Part shown: positions 1 through 6,230 of the stretch, in pieces
How positions within the stretch are numbered: position 1 is the first letter of the stretch
How the letters are laid out: each line of letters begins with the position of its first letter
From: an uncultured Clostridia bacterium
GTDB taxonomy: Bacteria > Bacillota > Clostridia > Saccharofermentanales > Saccharofermentanaceae
NCBI GenBank assembly: GCA_946545505.1
Contig: CAMNNN010000014.1
Span: forward strand, 1-13,859
Reading direction: 5' to 3'
DNA length: 13,859 nucleotides
The notes under the pieces: model-generated
Seen by the model: the letters and a program-made list of their open reading frames with translations, nothing else
Told to the model about the DNA's origin: nothing
The model's database searches: none
Translations under genes and position numbers: made by a program

Positions 1-158
1 TCGTATTCGCTGCTGCTACACGTAAGTACATCGAAGACGGTAAGGACCTCGAGGGCAAGGGTTATGATCCCAGAAAGCTCCTCAAGCCCGGCTGTGAGGC
101 TATTGTTGCTAAGGCTAAGGAGCTCTGCGAGGGTTTCGAGGCTGCTGGTAAGGCTTAA
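1..158 (+). CDS. fba: Class II fructose-bisphosphate aldolase, C-terminal fragment
   Basis: Only the last 51 codons are present; the frame enters at base 3 and ends at TAA 156-158. The peptide reads through FAAATRKYIEDGKDLEGKGY, then DPRKLLKPG and a Lys/Ala/Glu-rich end. I recognise this as the C-terminus of the GatY/KbaY-type class II aldolases common in Clostridia, where FAAATRKYI follows the last part of the barrel. The family cleaves fructose 1,6-bisphosphate to glyceraldehyde 3-phosphate and dihydroxyacetone phosphate in glycolysis, using Zn2+. The metal-binding and catalytic residues lie upstream of the window, so they cannot be checked. A tagatose-bisphosphate aldolase is the main alternative. 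A strong terminator follows 32 bases after the stop, so the gene appears to end its transcription unit here. Confidence 0.85.
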   Translation, partial: VFAAATRKYIEDGKDLEGKGYDPRKLLKPGCEAIVAKAKELCEGFEAAGKA

Positions 159-190
159 TCTTACAGGCACGGATAACTTGATAATAAAAG

Positions 191-226
191 GACCGGCGGG
201 ATGAAGTTCCCTCCGGTCTTTTTTTA
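191..226 (+). terminator. Rho-independent terminator after fba
   Basis: A 10-base stem, GACCGGCGGG (191-200) with CCCTCCGGTC (209-218), has one mismatch and an 8-base loop. It is followed by T7 at 219-225. This is a textbook intrinsic terminator that separates the aldolase gene from the MoxR operon. Confidence 0.93.
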
Positions 227-241
227 TTATCCGTTAAAGAG

Positions 242-274
242 TATAATATCAAAGTCTTTTAAGGAAGAAGGGAG
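242..274 (+). promoter_or_regulatory. Probable promoter -10 and Shine-Dalgarno of the moxR operon
   Basis: A perfect TATAAT lies at 242-247, just after the fba terminator. There is no convincing -35: the matching position is the terminator T-tract. A GGAG at 271-274 sits 8 bases before the ATG at 283. The predicted 5' leader is therefore about 30 bases. This is the only promoter-like site I see for the six-gene operon. Confidence 0.55.
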
Positions 275-282
275 ATTTTCAA

Positions 283-1272
283 ATGGATCAGATCAAGACC
301 GATATCACGGTTGAACAGATGAAGCGCGCCGGAGACATAATCAACGGTATCAGAGCCTATTATGCTTCCAAGATGGTCGGACAGGAAAGACTCGGTTTGT
401 CACTGCTCGTATCCATGATGGCTAACGGACATATTCTTCTCGAGTCTGTTCCGGGACTTGCCAAGACAACGGCTGCCAAGGTAGTAACTGAAGCTGTCAG
501 CGGACAGTTCTCGAGAATTCAGTGCACACCTGACCTTCTTCCGAGTGATATCATCGGAACCCAGACATTCAATATGAATAACAATACGTTCGAGACGAAG
601 ATCGGCCCCGTATTCGCCAACTTCGTTCTTCTCGACGAGATCAACCGTTCTTCTGCCAAGACTCAGAGTGCCATGCTCGAGGCGATGCAGGAGAGAACGG
701 TAAGTATCGGCGGCACAAGCTATAAGCTGCCTGATATTTTCGTTGTAGTTGCCACACAGAACCCTATTGAGCAGGAAGGTACTTATGAGCTTTCCGAGGC
801 TCAGCTCGACAGATTCCTTCTTAAGGAGATCATCACATATCCTACGGCTGACCAGGAAGTAGAGATCCTGAACCGTATCGAGAAGGATGTATTTACTAAT
901 GTATCTTCCGTAGCTTCTATTGATGACGTTCTGTTCCTTCAGAACATCACGAAGAAGATTTATCTTGCTCCTTCCATCAAGAAGTACATCGTAGACCTTG
1001 TACAGGCTTCCCGTAACCGTGAGGCTATCTTCAAGGATCTTGCTCCTTATGTTGCAATGGGTGCTTCTACACGTGCTGCTATCGCATTTATGGAAGCTTC
1101 CAAGGCGGTTGCTCTCATCAGAGGCAGAGCTTATGTTACTCCCGATGATGTTAAGGAAATGCGCCACGAGGTTATGAGACACAGGATTATGCTGAACTTC
1201 GCTGCTATTGCAGACGGAGTACAGCCTGAGGTTATTATCGACGCTATTTTCCAGGCAGTTAATACTCCATGA
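283..1272 (+). CDS. MoxR family AAA+ ATPase
   Basis: A 329-residue cytoplasmic ATPase of the MoxR branch of AAA+ proteins, which act as chaperone-like remodelers usually paired with vWA-domain partners. Visible motifs in order are: Walker A ESVPGLAKTT at 54-63 (Ser55 in place of the usual first Gly, Ala60 in place of the Gly before Lys61); Walker B LLDEINR at 116-122; sensor 1 ATQNP at 157-161; the EAQLDRF arginine-finger region at 172-178; and sensor 2 GASTRA at 260-265. Length matches the family (about 310-340). The start has a GGAG at good spacing. The stop overlaps the next start by four bases (ATGA), indicating translational coupling to the DUF58 gene. The next genes encode DUF58 and vWA proteins, the classic MoxR partners. 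Family assignment is secure; the client is unknown. Confidence 0.95.
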   Translation: MDQIKTDITVEQMKRAGDIINGIRAYYASKMVGQERLGLSLLVSMMANGHILLESVPGLAKTTAAKVVTEAVSGQFSRIQCTPDLLPSDIIGTQTFNMNNNTFETKIGPVFANFVLLDEINRSSAKTQSAMLEAMQERTVSIGGTSYKLPDIFVVVATQNPIEQEGTYELSEAQLDRFLLKEIITYPTADQEVEILNRIEKDVFTNVSSVASIDDVLFLQNITKKIYLAPSIKKYIVDLVQASRNREAIFKDLAPYVAMGASTRAAIAFMEASKAVALIRGRAYVTPDDVKEMRHEVMRHRIMLNFAAIADGVQPEVIIDAIFQAVNTP

Positions 1273-2150
1273 AATTAGACTACGTTTCGAGGATCAGCTT
1301 CGGCCTTCAAAGATATAAGACAATCTACACTAAGAAGGCGACGAGCAGGGTTTTGGACGGTTCATATAATTCTATCTACAAGGGTAGAAGTATGAACTTT
1401 GATGAGCTGCGCGAATATGTTCCGGGCGACGATATCAAGGATATCGACTGGAAAGCTACGTCCAGAAGCCAGAAAGTCCTCGTCAGGCAGTACATTGCCG
1501 AGAAGAAGCACAACATAATGTTCGTCATGGATACGAACAAGAGAATGCTCGCAGATACGGACAGGGGAGAAGAGAAGCGTGATGTCGCACTCATCTCCGG
1601 CGGAAGCCTCGCTTATATGGTCGACCATAACGGTGACTATGTAAGTGCGATTTTCCCTGACAATAAGTCCATGCGTCATTTCCCGTTTAAGAGAGGCCTT
1701 CTTAATCTGGAGAATATCTTAAGGAACTATCATGATTCGGTAACCTATGATAACGATTCAGATCTTAACAATGCACTCTCGTATCTTATCCGTAATATCA
1801 GAAGACGTATGATCATTATCATCGTTACTGATATGGAAGGAACCAGAAAGCTTAATGAGTCGCTGTTAAGGCAGCTCGTCATCGTTCATGATGTCCTGCT
1901 CGTCAACATAAGCGATGCCGATATGTTCGGTAAGAAGATATACAGTGTCGATCAGCGTGATTATCTTCCTCCGTTCGTTTATGAGAGCCGTAAGCTTAAG
2001 AAGATATCCGCCAAGATGAGAAAGGATATCATCGAGTCGAATGAGGAGAAGCTTAATCATCACGGTATCGCACATACTACGGTCGATACTGTCGATCACG
2101 TAGACAGGAGTCTTATAGAGCTCCTCGAGAAACATAAGCATTGGAAGTAA
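1269..2150 (+). CDS. DUF58 domain protein (vWA-like), MoxR partner
   Basis: A 293-residue protein with the DUF58 signature at residues 40-72: GRSMNFDELREYVPGDD, then IDWKATSR and VRQY. The fold following this signature is vWA-like. The position of the metal site (DTNKR at 88-92) lacks the DxSxS pattern, so metal binding is doubtful. No membrane segment or signal peptide is evident, unlike many DUF58 proteins that carry two N-terminal TM helices, so a cytoplasmic or membrane-peripheral location is likely. The start codon overlaps the moxR stop (ATGA), and the next gene begins 4 bases after its stop. In known clusters the DUF58 protein is co-encoded with MoxR and is assumed to be its adaptor or partner; the biochemical role is not established. 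Confidence 0.92.
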   Translation: MKLDYVSRISFGLQRYKTIYTKKATSRVLDGSYNSIYKGRSMNFDELREYVPGDDIKDIDWKATSRSQKVLVRQYIAEKKHNIMFVMDTNKRMLADTDRGEEKRDVALISGGSLAYMVDHNGDYVSAIFPDNKSMRHFPFKRGLLNLENILRNYHDSVTYDNDSDLNNALSYLIRNIRRRMIIIIVTDMEGTRKLNESLLRQLVIVHDVLLVNISDADMFGKKIYSVDQRDYLPPFVYESRKLKKISAKMRKDIIESNEEKLNHHGIAHTTVDTVDHVDRSLIELLEKHKHWK

Positions 2151-2154
2151 CGAC

Positions 2155-2637
2155 ATGCCAACGACAGTAGATTTACAAAAGATGTTCAAATTCTCACCGT
2201 GGCCTCTTACGATAGTTGCTTTGGCTTTGGCTGTCTTTACTCTGATCCTTATCGCGATGTTCGTATTCTCAGGTGTAAGGAACAAGAAGGCAGGACGTAA
2301 GAATACGATCAAGTCACTTCTGTGGACACCTACGGACCTTGAGAAGCTTCGTCAGGAGTATCTTGCCAAGCTTATGCAGATTGAATTTGATTTTGATTCC
2401 GATAAGCAGATCAGATCCGCATATGAGCGGATGAGCGTGCTGATAAGAGAGTTTACTTACAAGGCTACAGGTGTTGAAGTGCTTAAATACTCGCTTTCCG
2501 AGATCAAGGGCACAGGCCTTAGCAACCTTGCAGATCTTATAGAGGAGTATTATGAACCCGAGTTCGACAAGATCTCGGAGGGTGATGTTAAGGCATCTAT
2601 CGAGAAGACCAGGAAGGTGATATCAGAATGGAATTAA
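2155..2637 (+). CDS. Small single-TM protein with cytoplasmic helical domain (BatA/MoxR cluster)
   Basis: A 160-residue protein. Residues 18-39 form one hydrophobic helix, followed by the positively charged VRNKKAGRKN. This places the N-terminus outside and residues about 45-160 in the cytoplasm. The soluble part looks helical and charged, with YERMSVLIREFTYKATGVEV near 96-115 and YYEPEFD near 142-148. This layout resembles the DUF4381-type small proteins found between DUF58 and the first vWA gene in other MoxR/Bat clusters, but I see too little sequence identity to name it as that family. The start follows the DUF58 stop by 4 bases. Its last 10 bases overlap the next gene. By position it may link MoxR/DUF58 to the membrane vWA proteins; that is inference. 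Confidence 0.8.
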   Translation: MPTTVDLQKMFKFSPWPLTIVALALAVFTLILIAMFVFSGVRNKKAGRKNTIKSLLWTPTDLEKLRQEYLAKLMQIEFDFDSDKQIRSAYERMSVLIREFTYKATGVEVLKYSLSEIKGTGLSNLADLIEEYYEPEFDKISEGDVKASIEKTRKVISEWN

Positions 2638-3662
2638 AGTATGTCATCGCTCTGTATGTCTGTGCCGCTATCGCACTGTCATTCATAATCTTCTCGTTCA
2701 TCAGATTCAGGAGAAGAAAGAAGTTTAAGGGCGGAACGAAGGCCGCTGAACCTGAATATGTAAGGACTATACCTTATTTCAGAAGAAAGATGAGGATGTA
2801 TAAGTTCCTTAAATTCATCCTGTCTACGAGCATCATTGCCAACATACTGATTTCAGGTTATCTGATGTCAGTTCCTTACAAGACCGAGGTCACCGAGGTT
2901 CAGCATATGAACCGCGATATTATCCTGTGCATGGATATATCGACGACTGTTGATCATCTTAACTTCGAGCTTGTAGGTAAGCTTAAGGAAGTTGTTGAGA
3001 ATCTTAACGGCGAGAGATTCGGTATCGTTATCTTCAATACATCTCCTCTTTATCTCGTTCCTCTTACTACCGATTATGAACAGGTGCTTAATGAACTGGA
3101 TATCATAGAGGAAGCGCTCGAGCTCCGTTATGATTACTATGAGGGTAACGGCGGATATTCCAGCCGTCTCGTTGAGCTTGACAGATATATAAGTGACGGA
3201 ACTCTTATCGGCAATGCAGACAGAGGCTCATCCATCATCGGTGACGGTCTTGCTGCAGCAGCTCTTGATTTCAATAATATTGAAGAAGACCCGGGAAGAT
3301 CCAGGATCATCCTGTTCTCCACAGATAATGATCTTCAGGGAGATGAGATCATAACACTTCCCGATGCGGCACAGCTTTGTGTTGACCGCGGTATCACAGT
3401 CTACGGTATCGGTACCGAGCAGATGTATCCTGCGGACAAGAGAATGATGAAGAATGCCGTTGAGTTGACGGGAGGAGAGTTCTACTACGGTGAGGATTCG
3501 CGTGTAGTAAGCGATATCATCGAGAATATCCAGGAGCATGTAGCTACTATGGATACAGTCGAGTACGAGATCAGTGAGCATATCACTCCCGAGATTCCTT
3601 TTATGATTCTGCTTATCTCGATGGCATTTATGATTCTTCTGGAATGGCTTTGCAAGGTGTGA
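2628..3662 (+). CDS. Membrane-anchored vWA protein, BatA-like
   Basis: A 344-residue protein. TM helices lie near residues 6-26, 61-83 and 322-341. The basic stretch between the first two (RFRRRKKFKGG, FRRKMRMYK) puts that loop in the cytoplasm and the vWA domain (about 95-310) outside. The metal-ion (MIDAS) motif is DISTT at 103-107 (a DxSxT form). The later acidic loop reads FSTDND with Asp233, where the usual form is TDG. The SSIIGDGLA loop fits the BatA pattern (usually GTAIGDGLA). A long loop rich in Tyr and Gly precedes it. The start overlaps the previous gene by 10 bases and the next gene follows 4 bases after the stop. It matches BatA in order and topology. The family is known from Bacteroides aerotolerance clusters, but the function in Clostridia is not established. 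Confidence 0.88.
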   Translation: MELKYVIALYVCAAIALSFIIFSFIRFRRRKKFKGGTKAAEPEYVRTIPYFRRKMRMYKFLKFILSTSIIANILISGYLMSVPYKTEVTEVQHMNRDIILCMDISTTVDHLNFELVGKLKEVVENLNGERFGIVIFNTSPLYLVPLTTDYEQVLNELDIIEEALELRYDYYEGNGGYSSRLVELDRYISDGTLIGNADRGSSIIGDGLAAAALDFNNIEEDPGRSRIILFSTDNDLQGDEIITLPDAAQLCVDRGITVYGIGTEQMYPADKRMMKNAVELTGGEFYYGEDSRVVSDIIENIQEHVATMDTVEYEISEHITPEIPFMILLISMAFMILLEWLCKV

Positions 3663-3666
3663 CGGT

Positions 3667-4632
3667 ATGAGAGAACTGTTCATGGGTTTTACATATAATC
3701 CTATAGTGCCGATACCTGTCATGGCGGTATTCTGTGCTGTTCTTATCATCTTCAAAAGAAGAGGAGTGATTCCGTATATCCGTCAGATACTTACAGTCCT
3801 GCTTCTGTTCGTGATCAATCTTCGTCCGATGTATCCTTCTGACAATATCCTGGTTCAGAAGGAACAGATGGAGTTGAATGTAGTGTTTGTCGTTGATGAT
3901 ACTATCAGTATGATAGGAGATGACCAGGACGGATATGCGACGAGACTTGACCGCGCTAAGGCCGATATGGCTTATATCATGCAGAACCTTCCCGGATCCA
4001 AGTTCTGCGTCATCTGCTTTAATAACAACGCTCATGTTCTGACACCTTTTACTGATAATATCGATTATGTGCAGAATGCTATCGATGTTATCTATCCGTT
4101 GTCGCCCACATATGCGACAGGTACCAATATCAGCGTATGCTACGATGCGGTGGAAGAGATTCTCGAGCGTACCGAGGATATGGAGAATACGAATACAGCA
4201 TTGTTCTTCCTGACTGACGGCGAGAACACGGACGGCGGCGAGATGACGCCTTTCGATGATCTGGCTGAGTATATCTGCGGCGGCGCCGTTATGGGTTACG
4301 GTACTGACAGAGGCGGTCACATGAGCTACTACGACAGCCTCGAAGACGAGTACGAGACTCTCATGGATTACAGCAACTATCCTAACAATCAGGCTGTTAC
4401 CAAGATTGACGCTGAGAATCTCCAGGCATTGGCTTCTGACCTCGGGATCCCGTATCTTTATATGAATTCCGAGAATGTACTGGAGCCTGTTGTAGACAAC
4501 TTAAGATCAACGTTCGCGTCTGATCCCGAACCTGAGTACAGACAGGGATACGAAGACTGTTATTACTATTTCGTAGCTCCGCTTGTACTGCTGGTATCTT
4601 ATGAATTCATAAGTCTTAAGAGGAGGGGCTGA
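3667..4632 (+). CDS. Membrane-anchored vWA protein, BatB-like
   Basis: A 321-residue protein with the same plan as its upstream neighbour: TM near 11-29, basic cytoplasmic loop (FKRRGVIPYIRQ), TM near 38-51, an external vWA domain (about 65-290), a C-terminal TM near 299-314 and a basic SLKRRG tail. The metal site appears complete: D77xT79xS81 (DDTIS), Thr153 in ATGTNIS, and Asp184 in FLTDGENTDGG. This is therefore the best candidate of the two vWA proteins for Mg2+-dependent ligand binding. The start is 4 bases after the previous stop; an AAGG about 10 bases upstream is a weak ribosome site, so coupling is likely. An in-frame ATG 15 bases downstream is a possible alternative start. Two tandem vWA genes after MoxR/DUF58 match batA-batB. 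Its ligand is unknown. Confidence 0.88.
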   Translation: MRELFMGFTYNPIVPIPVMAVFCAVLIIFKRRGVIPYIRQILTVLLLFVINLRPMYPSDNILVQKEQMELNVVFVVDDTISMIGDDQDGYATRLDRAKADMAYIMQNLPGSKFCVICFNNNAHVLTPFTDNIDYVQNAIDVIYPLSPTYATGTNISVCYDAVEEILERTEDMENTNTALFFLTDGENTDGGEMTPFDDLAEYICGGAVMGYGTDRGGHMSYYDSLEDEYETLMDYSNYPNNQAVTKIDAENLQALASDLGIPYLYMNSENVLEPVVDNLRSTFASDPEPEYRQGYEDCYYYFVAPLVLLVSYEFISLKRRG

Positions 4633-4634
4633 TT

Positions 4635-5489
4635 ATGATGAAGCGAATAATGGCTGCCATCTGGACTGTAACCGCTATGCTTCTCGCGGTGCTTCTTCTC
4701 GCGGATTATAGTAACAACAGGATGATAGAGAAATTCAACAACGGTCAGTTCGAGCAAAATCCCCTCGGATTCCTCGGATTTATGGAGCCCCAGGTCAATT
4801 ACTATAACAGAGGTAATATCTACTACTCGCTCGGTCAGTATGATCTGGCGCGCGCAGAGTATGAGCAGGCTCTTGATTGTGATCTGCATGACCATCAGGA
4901 CTGCCGCCTCAGAGTTAATTATGCACTCTCGCTTGTCGAGGCTATCGATCCTGCTTATATAACCGATGAGAACCTCGATGAAGTACTTGCGATACTTGAT
5001 GAGGCAAGAGATATCCTCTGCGAGAACGGCTGTGCTTCAAGAACCGATAACAGCGGACATTTTCCGGATGCACAGAGACTTAAGAATGAGATCGATGCTT
5101 TCGAGGAGTATCTGACGACTCCTCCGGAACCGTCGCCTACTCCTGAAGAGACACCTACTCCGACACCCGGAGAAGATGAGACGCCTACACCTACACCTGA
5201 AGGCGGCGAGACACCTACGCCTACTCCGGAAGGCAGTGAAGGTGATACTCCGACACCTACTCCTGAAGGCGGCGAAGGTGGGCCTACACCTACGCCTGAT
5301 GGCGGCGAGGGTGGACCTACGCCTACACCCGGAGGAGGGGAAGGCGGAGCTACGCCTACACCTACGCTGACTCCCGAAGAGCAGATCATCGCAATCCAGA
5401 ATCTTGGTCAGCAGGAGAGATTAGCCGGCTCGAACGGCACGCCGGATGATGTGTATTCCGCGTTTACCAATTCACAACACCCCTGGTGA
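4635..5489 (+). CDS. Membrane-anchored TPR protein with Pro-Thr-rich tail, BatC-like
   Basis: A 284-residue protein. A signal-anchor helix (about 8-24) lacks a lipobox Cys, so residues 25-284 should be outside the cell membrane. A TPR-like unit starts at 55 with YYNRGNIYYSLGQYDLARAE, close to the YNRGNAYY pattern of BatC proteins, and helical sequence continues to about 158. Residues 163-248 are a low-complexity linker of (T)PTPTP blocks separated by Glu/Gly. The end, EEQIIAIQNLGQQERLAG onward, echoes the Gln/Glu-rich tail of BatC-like proteins and finishes in HPW. A perfect AGGAGGGG (4621-4628) lies 6 bases before the first of two adjacent ATGs, and the gap from the previous stop is 2 bases. 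The TPR probably docks the vWA proteins (inference). No BatD gene follows. Confidence 0.85.
   Translation: MMKRIMAAIWTVTAMLLAVLLLADYSNNRMIEKFNNGQFEQNPLGFLGFMEPQVNYYNRGNIYYSLGQYDLARAEYEQALDCDLHDHQDCRLRVNYALSLVEAIDPAYITDENLDEVLAILDEARDILCENGCASRTDNSGHFPDAQRLKNEIDAFEEYLTTPPEPSPTPEETPTPTPGEDETPTPTPEGGETPTPTPEGSEGDTPTPTPEGGEGGPTPTPDGGEGGPTPTPGGGEGGATPTPTLTPEEQIIAIQNLGQQERLAGSNGTPDDVYSAFTNSQHPW
5121..5377 (+). repeat. Imperfect tandem repeat encoding PTPTP-(E/G) blocks
   Basis: About seven or eight imperfect units of roughly 30-36 bases encode TPTPTPEGGE-like blocks in the TPR protein (residues 163-248). Spacers drift from Glu-rich (GEDE) to Gly-rich (GGGEGGA) along the array. Synonymous bases differ between units (cct/act/ccg/aca mixtures), so the array is not a very recent expansion. 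PT-rich linkers of this type are common in surface proteins of gut Clostridia, where they act as extended spacers. Confidence 0.88.
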
Positions 5490-5492
5490 CTC

Positions 5493-5570
5493 GCTGACAA
5501 CGAGGCGCCTGGCTTCAGACAGTCCTCGCCGCTACGCGTCTGCGGAACTTGCGGCGCCGTCATTGTCAGC
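5493..5570 (+). other. Long imperfect hairpin in the intergenic spacer
   Basis: The left arm GCTGACAACGAGGCGCC (5493-5509) pairs with GGCGCCGTCATTGTCAGC (5553-5570), with one mismatch and one bulge. An inner stem CAGAC (5516-5520) with GTCTG (5538-5542) encloses a 17-base loop. There is no T-tract, so it is not a normal intrinsic terminator. It starts 4 bases after the TPR gene stop. It could be an mRNA 3'-end stabiliser, a processing site, a small RNA or an extragenic palindromic element. Confidence 0.6.
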
Positions 5571-5573
5571 TCG

Positions 5574-5589
5574 TCAACAATGATGTTGA
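5574..5589 (+). other. Small perfect hairpin TCAACA-ATGA-TGTTGA
   Basis: A 6-base perfect stem with a 4-base loop lies 3 bases after the larger hairpin. It has no T-tract. It adds to the structured character of the spacer; its function is not known. Confidence 0.4.
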
Positions 5590-5624
5590 GATGCCTAATT
5601 TGGCGTCAAAGCGTCAGTCCGTGA

Positions 5625-5649
5625 TATAACTCCGCTTCGCTCCGTTATA
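5625..5649 (+). other. Inverted repeat TATAAC/GTTATA around a TCCGCTTCGCTCC loop
   Basis: TATAAC (5625-5630) and GTTATA (5644-5649) form a 6-base stem around a 13-base loop, TCCGCTTCGCTCC. The loop is itself built from near-repeats (TCCGC, TCGCTCC). I suspect a copy of a small extragenic repeat family, but one copy in one window cannot show this. Confidence 0.35.
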
Positions 5650-5692
5650 CCCATATGCGCTCGAACCCCTTGCAAGCAAGTTTCTCGCTTTA

Positions 5693-5707
5693 TGGTATAA
5701 TCCGCGT
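5693..5707 (+). promoter_or_regulatory. Extended -10 promoter placing transcription start at the ATG
   Basis: TGGTATAAT at 5693-5701 is a perfect extended -10 (TGn plus TATAAT). Six bases follow before the ATG at 5708, exactly the spacing expected between the -10 and the transcription start. There is no consensus -35 at 16-18 bases, which extended -10 promoters do not need. The mRNA would begin at or next to the start codon. Confidence 0.72.
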
Positions 5708-6166
5708 ATGGCAGTCAGAGACTATGACATAGACCCGGAGCGTAATGTCCTTAACACCAAGGACCCGGATGACAAGACAGGTTTCGTGATCAAGACGGAT
5801 GAAGATAAGCGTAAGCTTATGCGCTCCGCCCGTTATGAGTCTGTTGAATTCACCGATTCTTCTATTGCTTATAACGAGCCCTTCGAAGATGAGGCTCTTA
5901 TCTCAGGTCAGGTAAAACCCTCTGTTACGGCTGTCTATGATACAGGCTACGACGGCACTCCTAATGTATATGATCCGTCGAGAGACCACATCGAGGCAAT
6001 TCCTTCCGTGGACTCGTTCGACAGGACCGGTCAGATGGGGGCTTTGTCCAAGGAATCATTCTCCACTCCGGCGTTCTTCAACAACCCCGTTGATCTGCTC
6101 ATCGGATGCTTTATTTTCGGGCTTTTGATAGTTCTCGAGATTGTGGGTCTGATCCTCGTTTTTTAA
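5708..6166 (+). CDS. Unrecognised tail-anchored membrane protein
   Basis: A 152-residue protein that I do not recognise. Residues 1-124 are polar and rich in Asp, Ser, Thr and Tyr, with no obvious fold and probably much disorder. Residues about 129-152 form a single hydrophobic helix that runs to the last residue, interrupted only by Glu (LEIVGL). This is a tail-anchor layout, with the N-terminal part predicted in the cytoplasm. There is no Shine-Dalgarno before the ATG; an extended -10 promoter puts the transcription start at this codon. The only other plausible in-frame ATG (near residue 38) also lacks a ribosome site, which supports the first ATG. Codon use is like the neighbours'. It is separated from the MoxR operon by a structured spacer and precedes the pyrophosphatase gene, which has its own promoter. 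Function unknown. Confidence 0.75.
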   Translation: MAVRDYDIDPERNVLNTKDPDDKTGFVIKTDEDKRKLMRSARYESVEFTDSSIAYNEPFEDEALISGQVKPSVTAVYDTGYDGTPNVYDPSRDHIEAIPSVDSFDRTGQMGALSKESFSTPAFFNNPVDLLIGCFIFGLLIVLEIVGLILVF

Positions 6167-6223
6167 TTGAATTTTCCCCCTGTTTGTAGTATCGTTTTCC
6201 TAGTTTGTTTTTTATTAGGAGGG
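6167..6223 (+). promoter_or_regulatory. Promoter and Shine-Dalgarno of the pyrophosphatase gene
   Basis: TTGAAT (6167-6172), a 17-base spacer and TATCGT (6190-6195) form a plausible sigma-A promoter beginning at the stop of the previous gene. The start would be near 6202. AGGAGGG at 6217-6223 lies 7 bases before the ATG at 6231 and is a near-perfect ribosome site. Confidence 0.6.
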
Positions 6224-6230
6224 TGTTGTT

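Noticed and set aside
400..1182. 260-codon open frame on the minus strand, antisense to moxR
   Set aside because: It lies wholly inside a gene with secure MoxR motifs, its protein has no recognisable domain and is rich in Ser/Arg/Leu as expected for a shadow frame.
283..1272. Inactive MoxR because Walker A has Ser55 and Ala60
   Set aside because: MoxR proteins commonly vary at the first Gly and often have AKT; Lys61, Thr62, Walker B and sensors are intact.
3628..4320. 230-codon minus-strand frame across the BatB-like gene
   Set aside because: Antisense to a well-supported vWA gene, with no domain and an Ile/His-rich composition typical of the reverse strand.
5121..5377. CRISPR-like array
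   Set aside because: The units are imperfect, without unique spacers, and encode an in-frame PTPTP linker.
4955..5389. Minus-strand frame with Gly-Val-Gly-Ser-Pro repeats
   Set aside because: It is the reverse reading of the PTPTP-coding repeat; the plus frame has a signal anchor, TPR and perfect ribosome site.
5490..5624. 44 open codons after the TGA of the TPR gene, suggesting read-through
   Set aside because: Codon use and the peptide (Cys-, Arg-, Ser-rich) do not resemble a protein continuation, and the bases are better explained by hairpin structure. I see no recoding signal.
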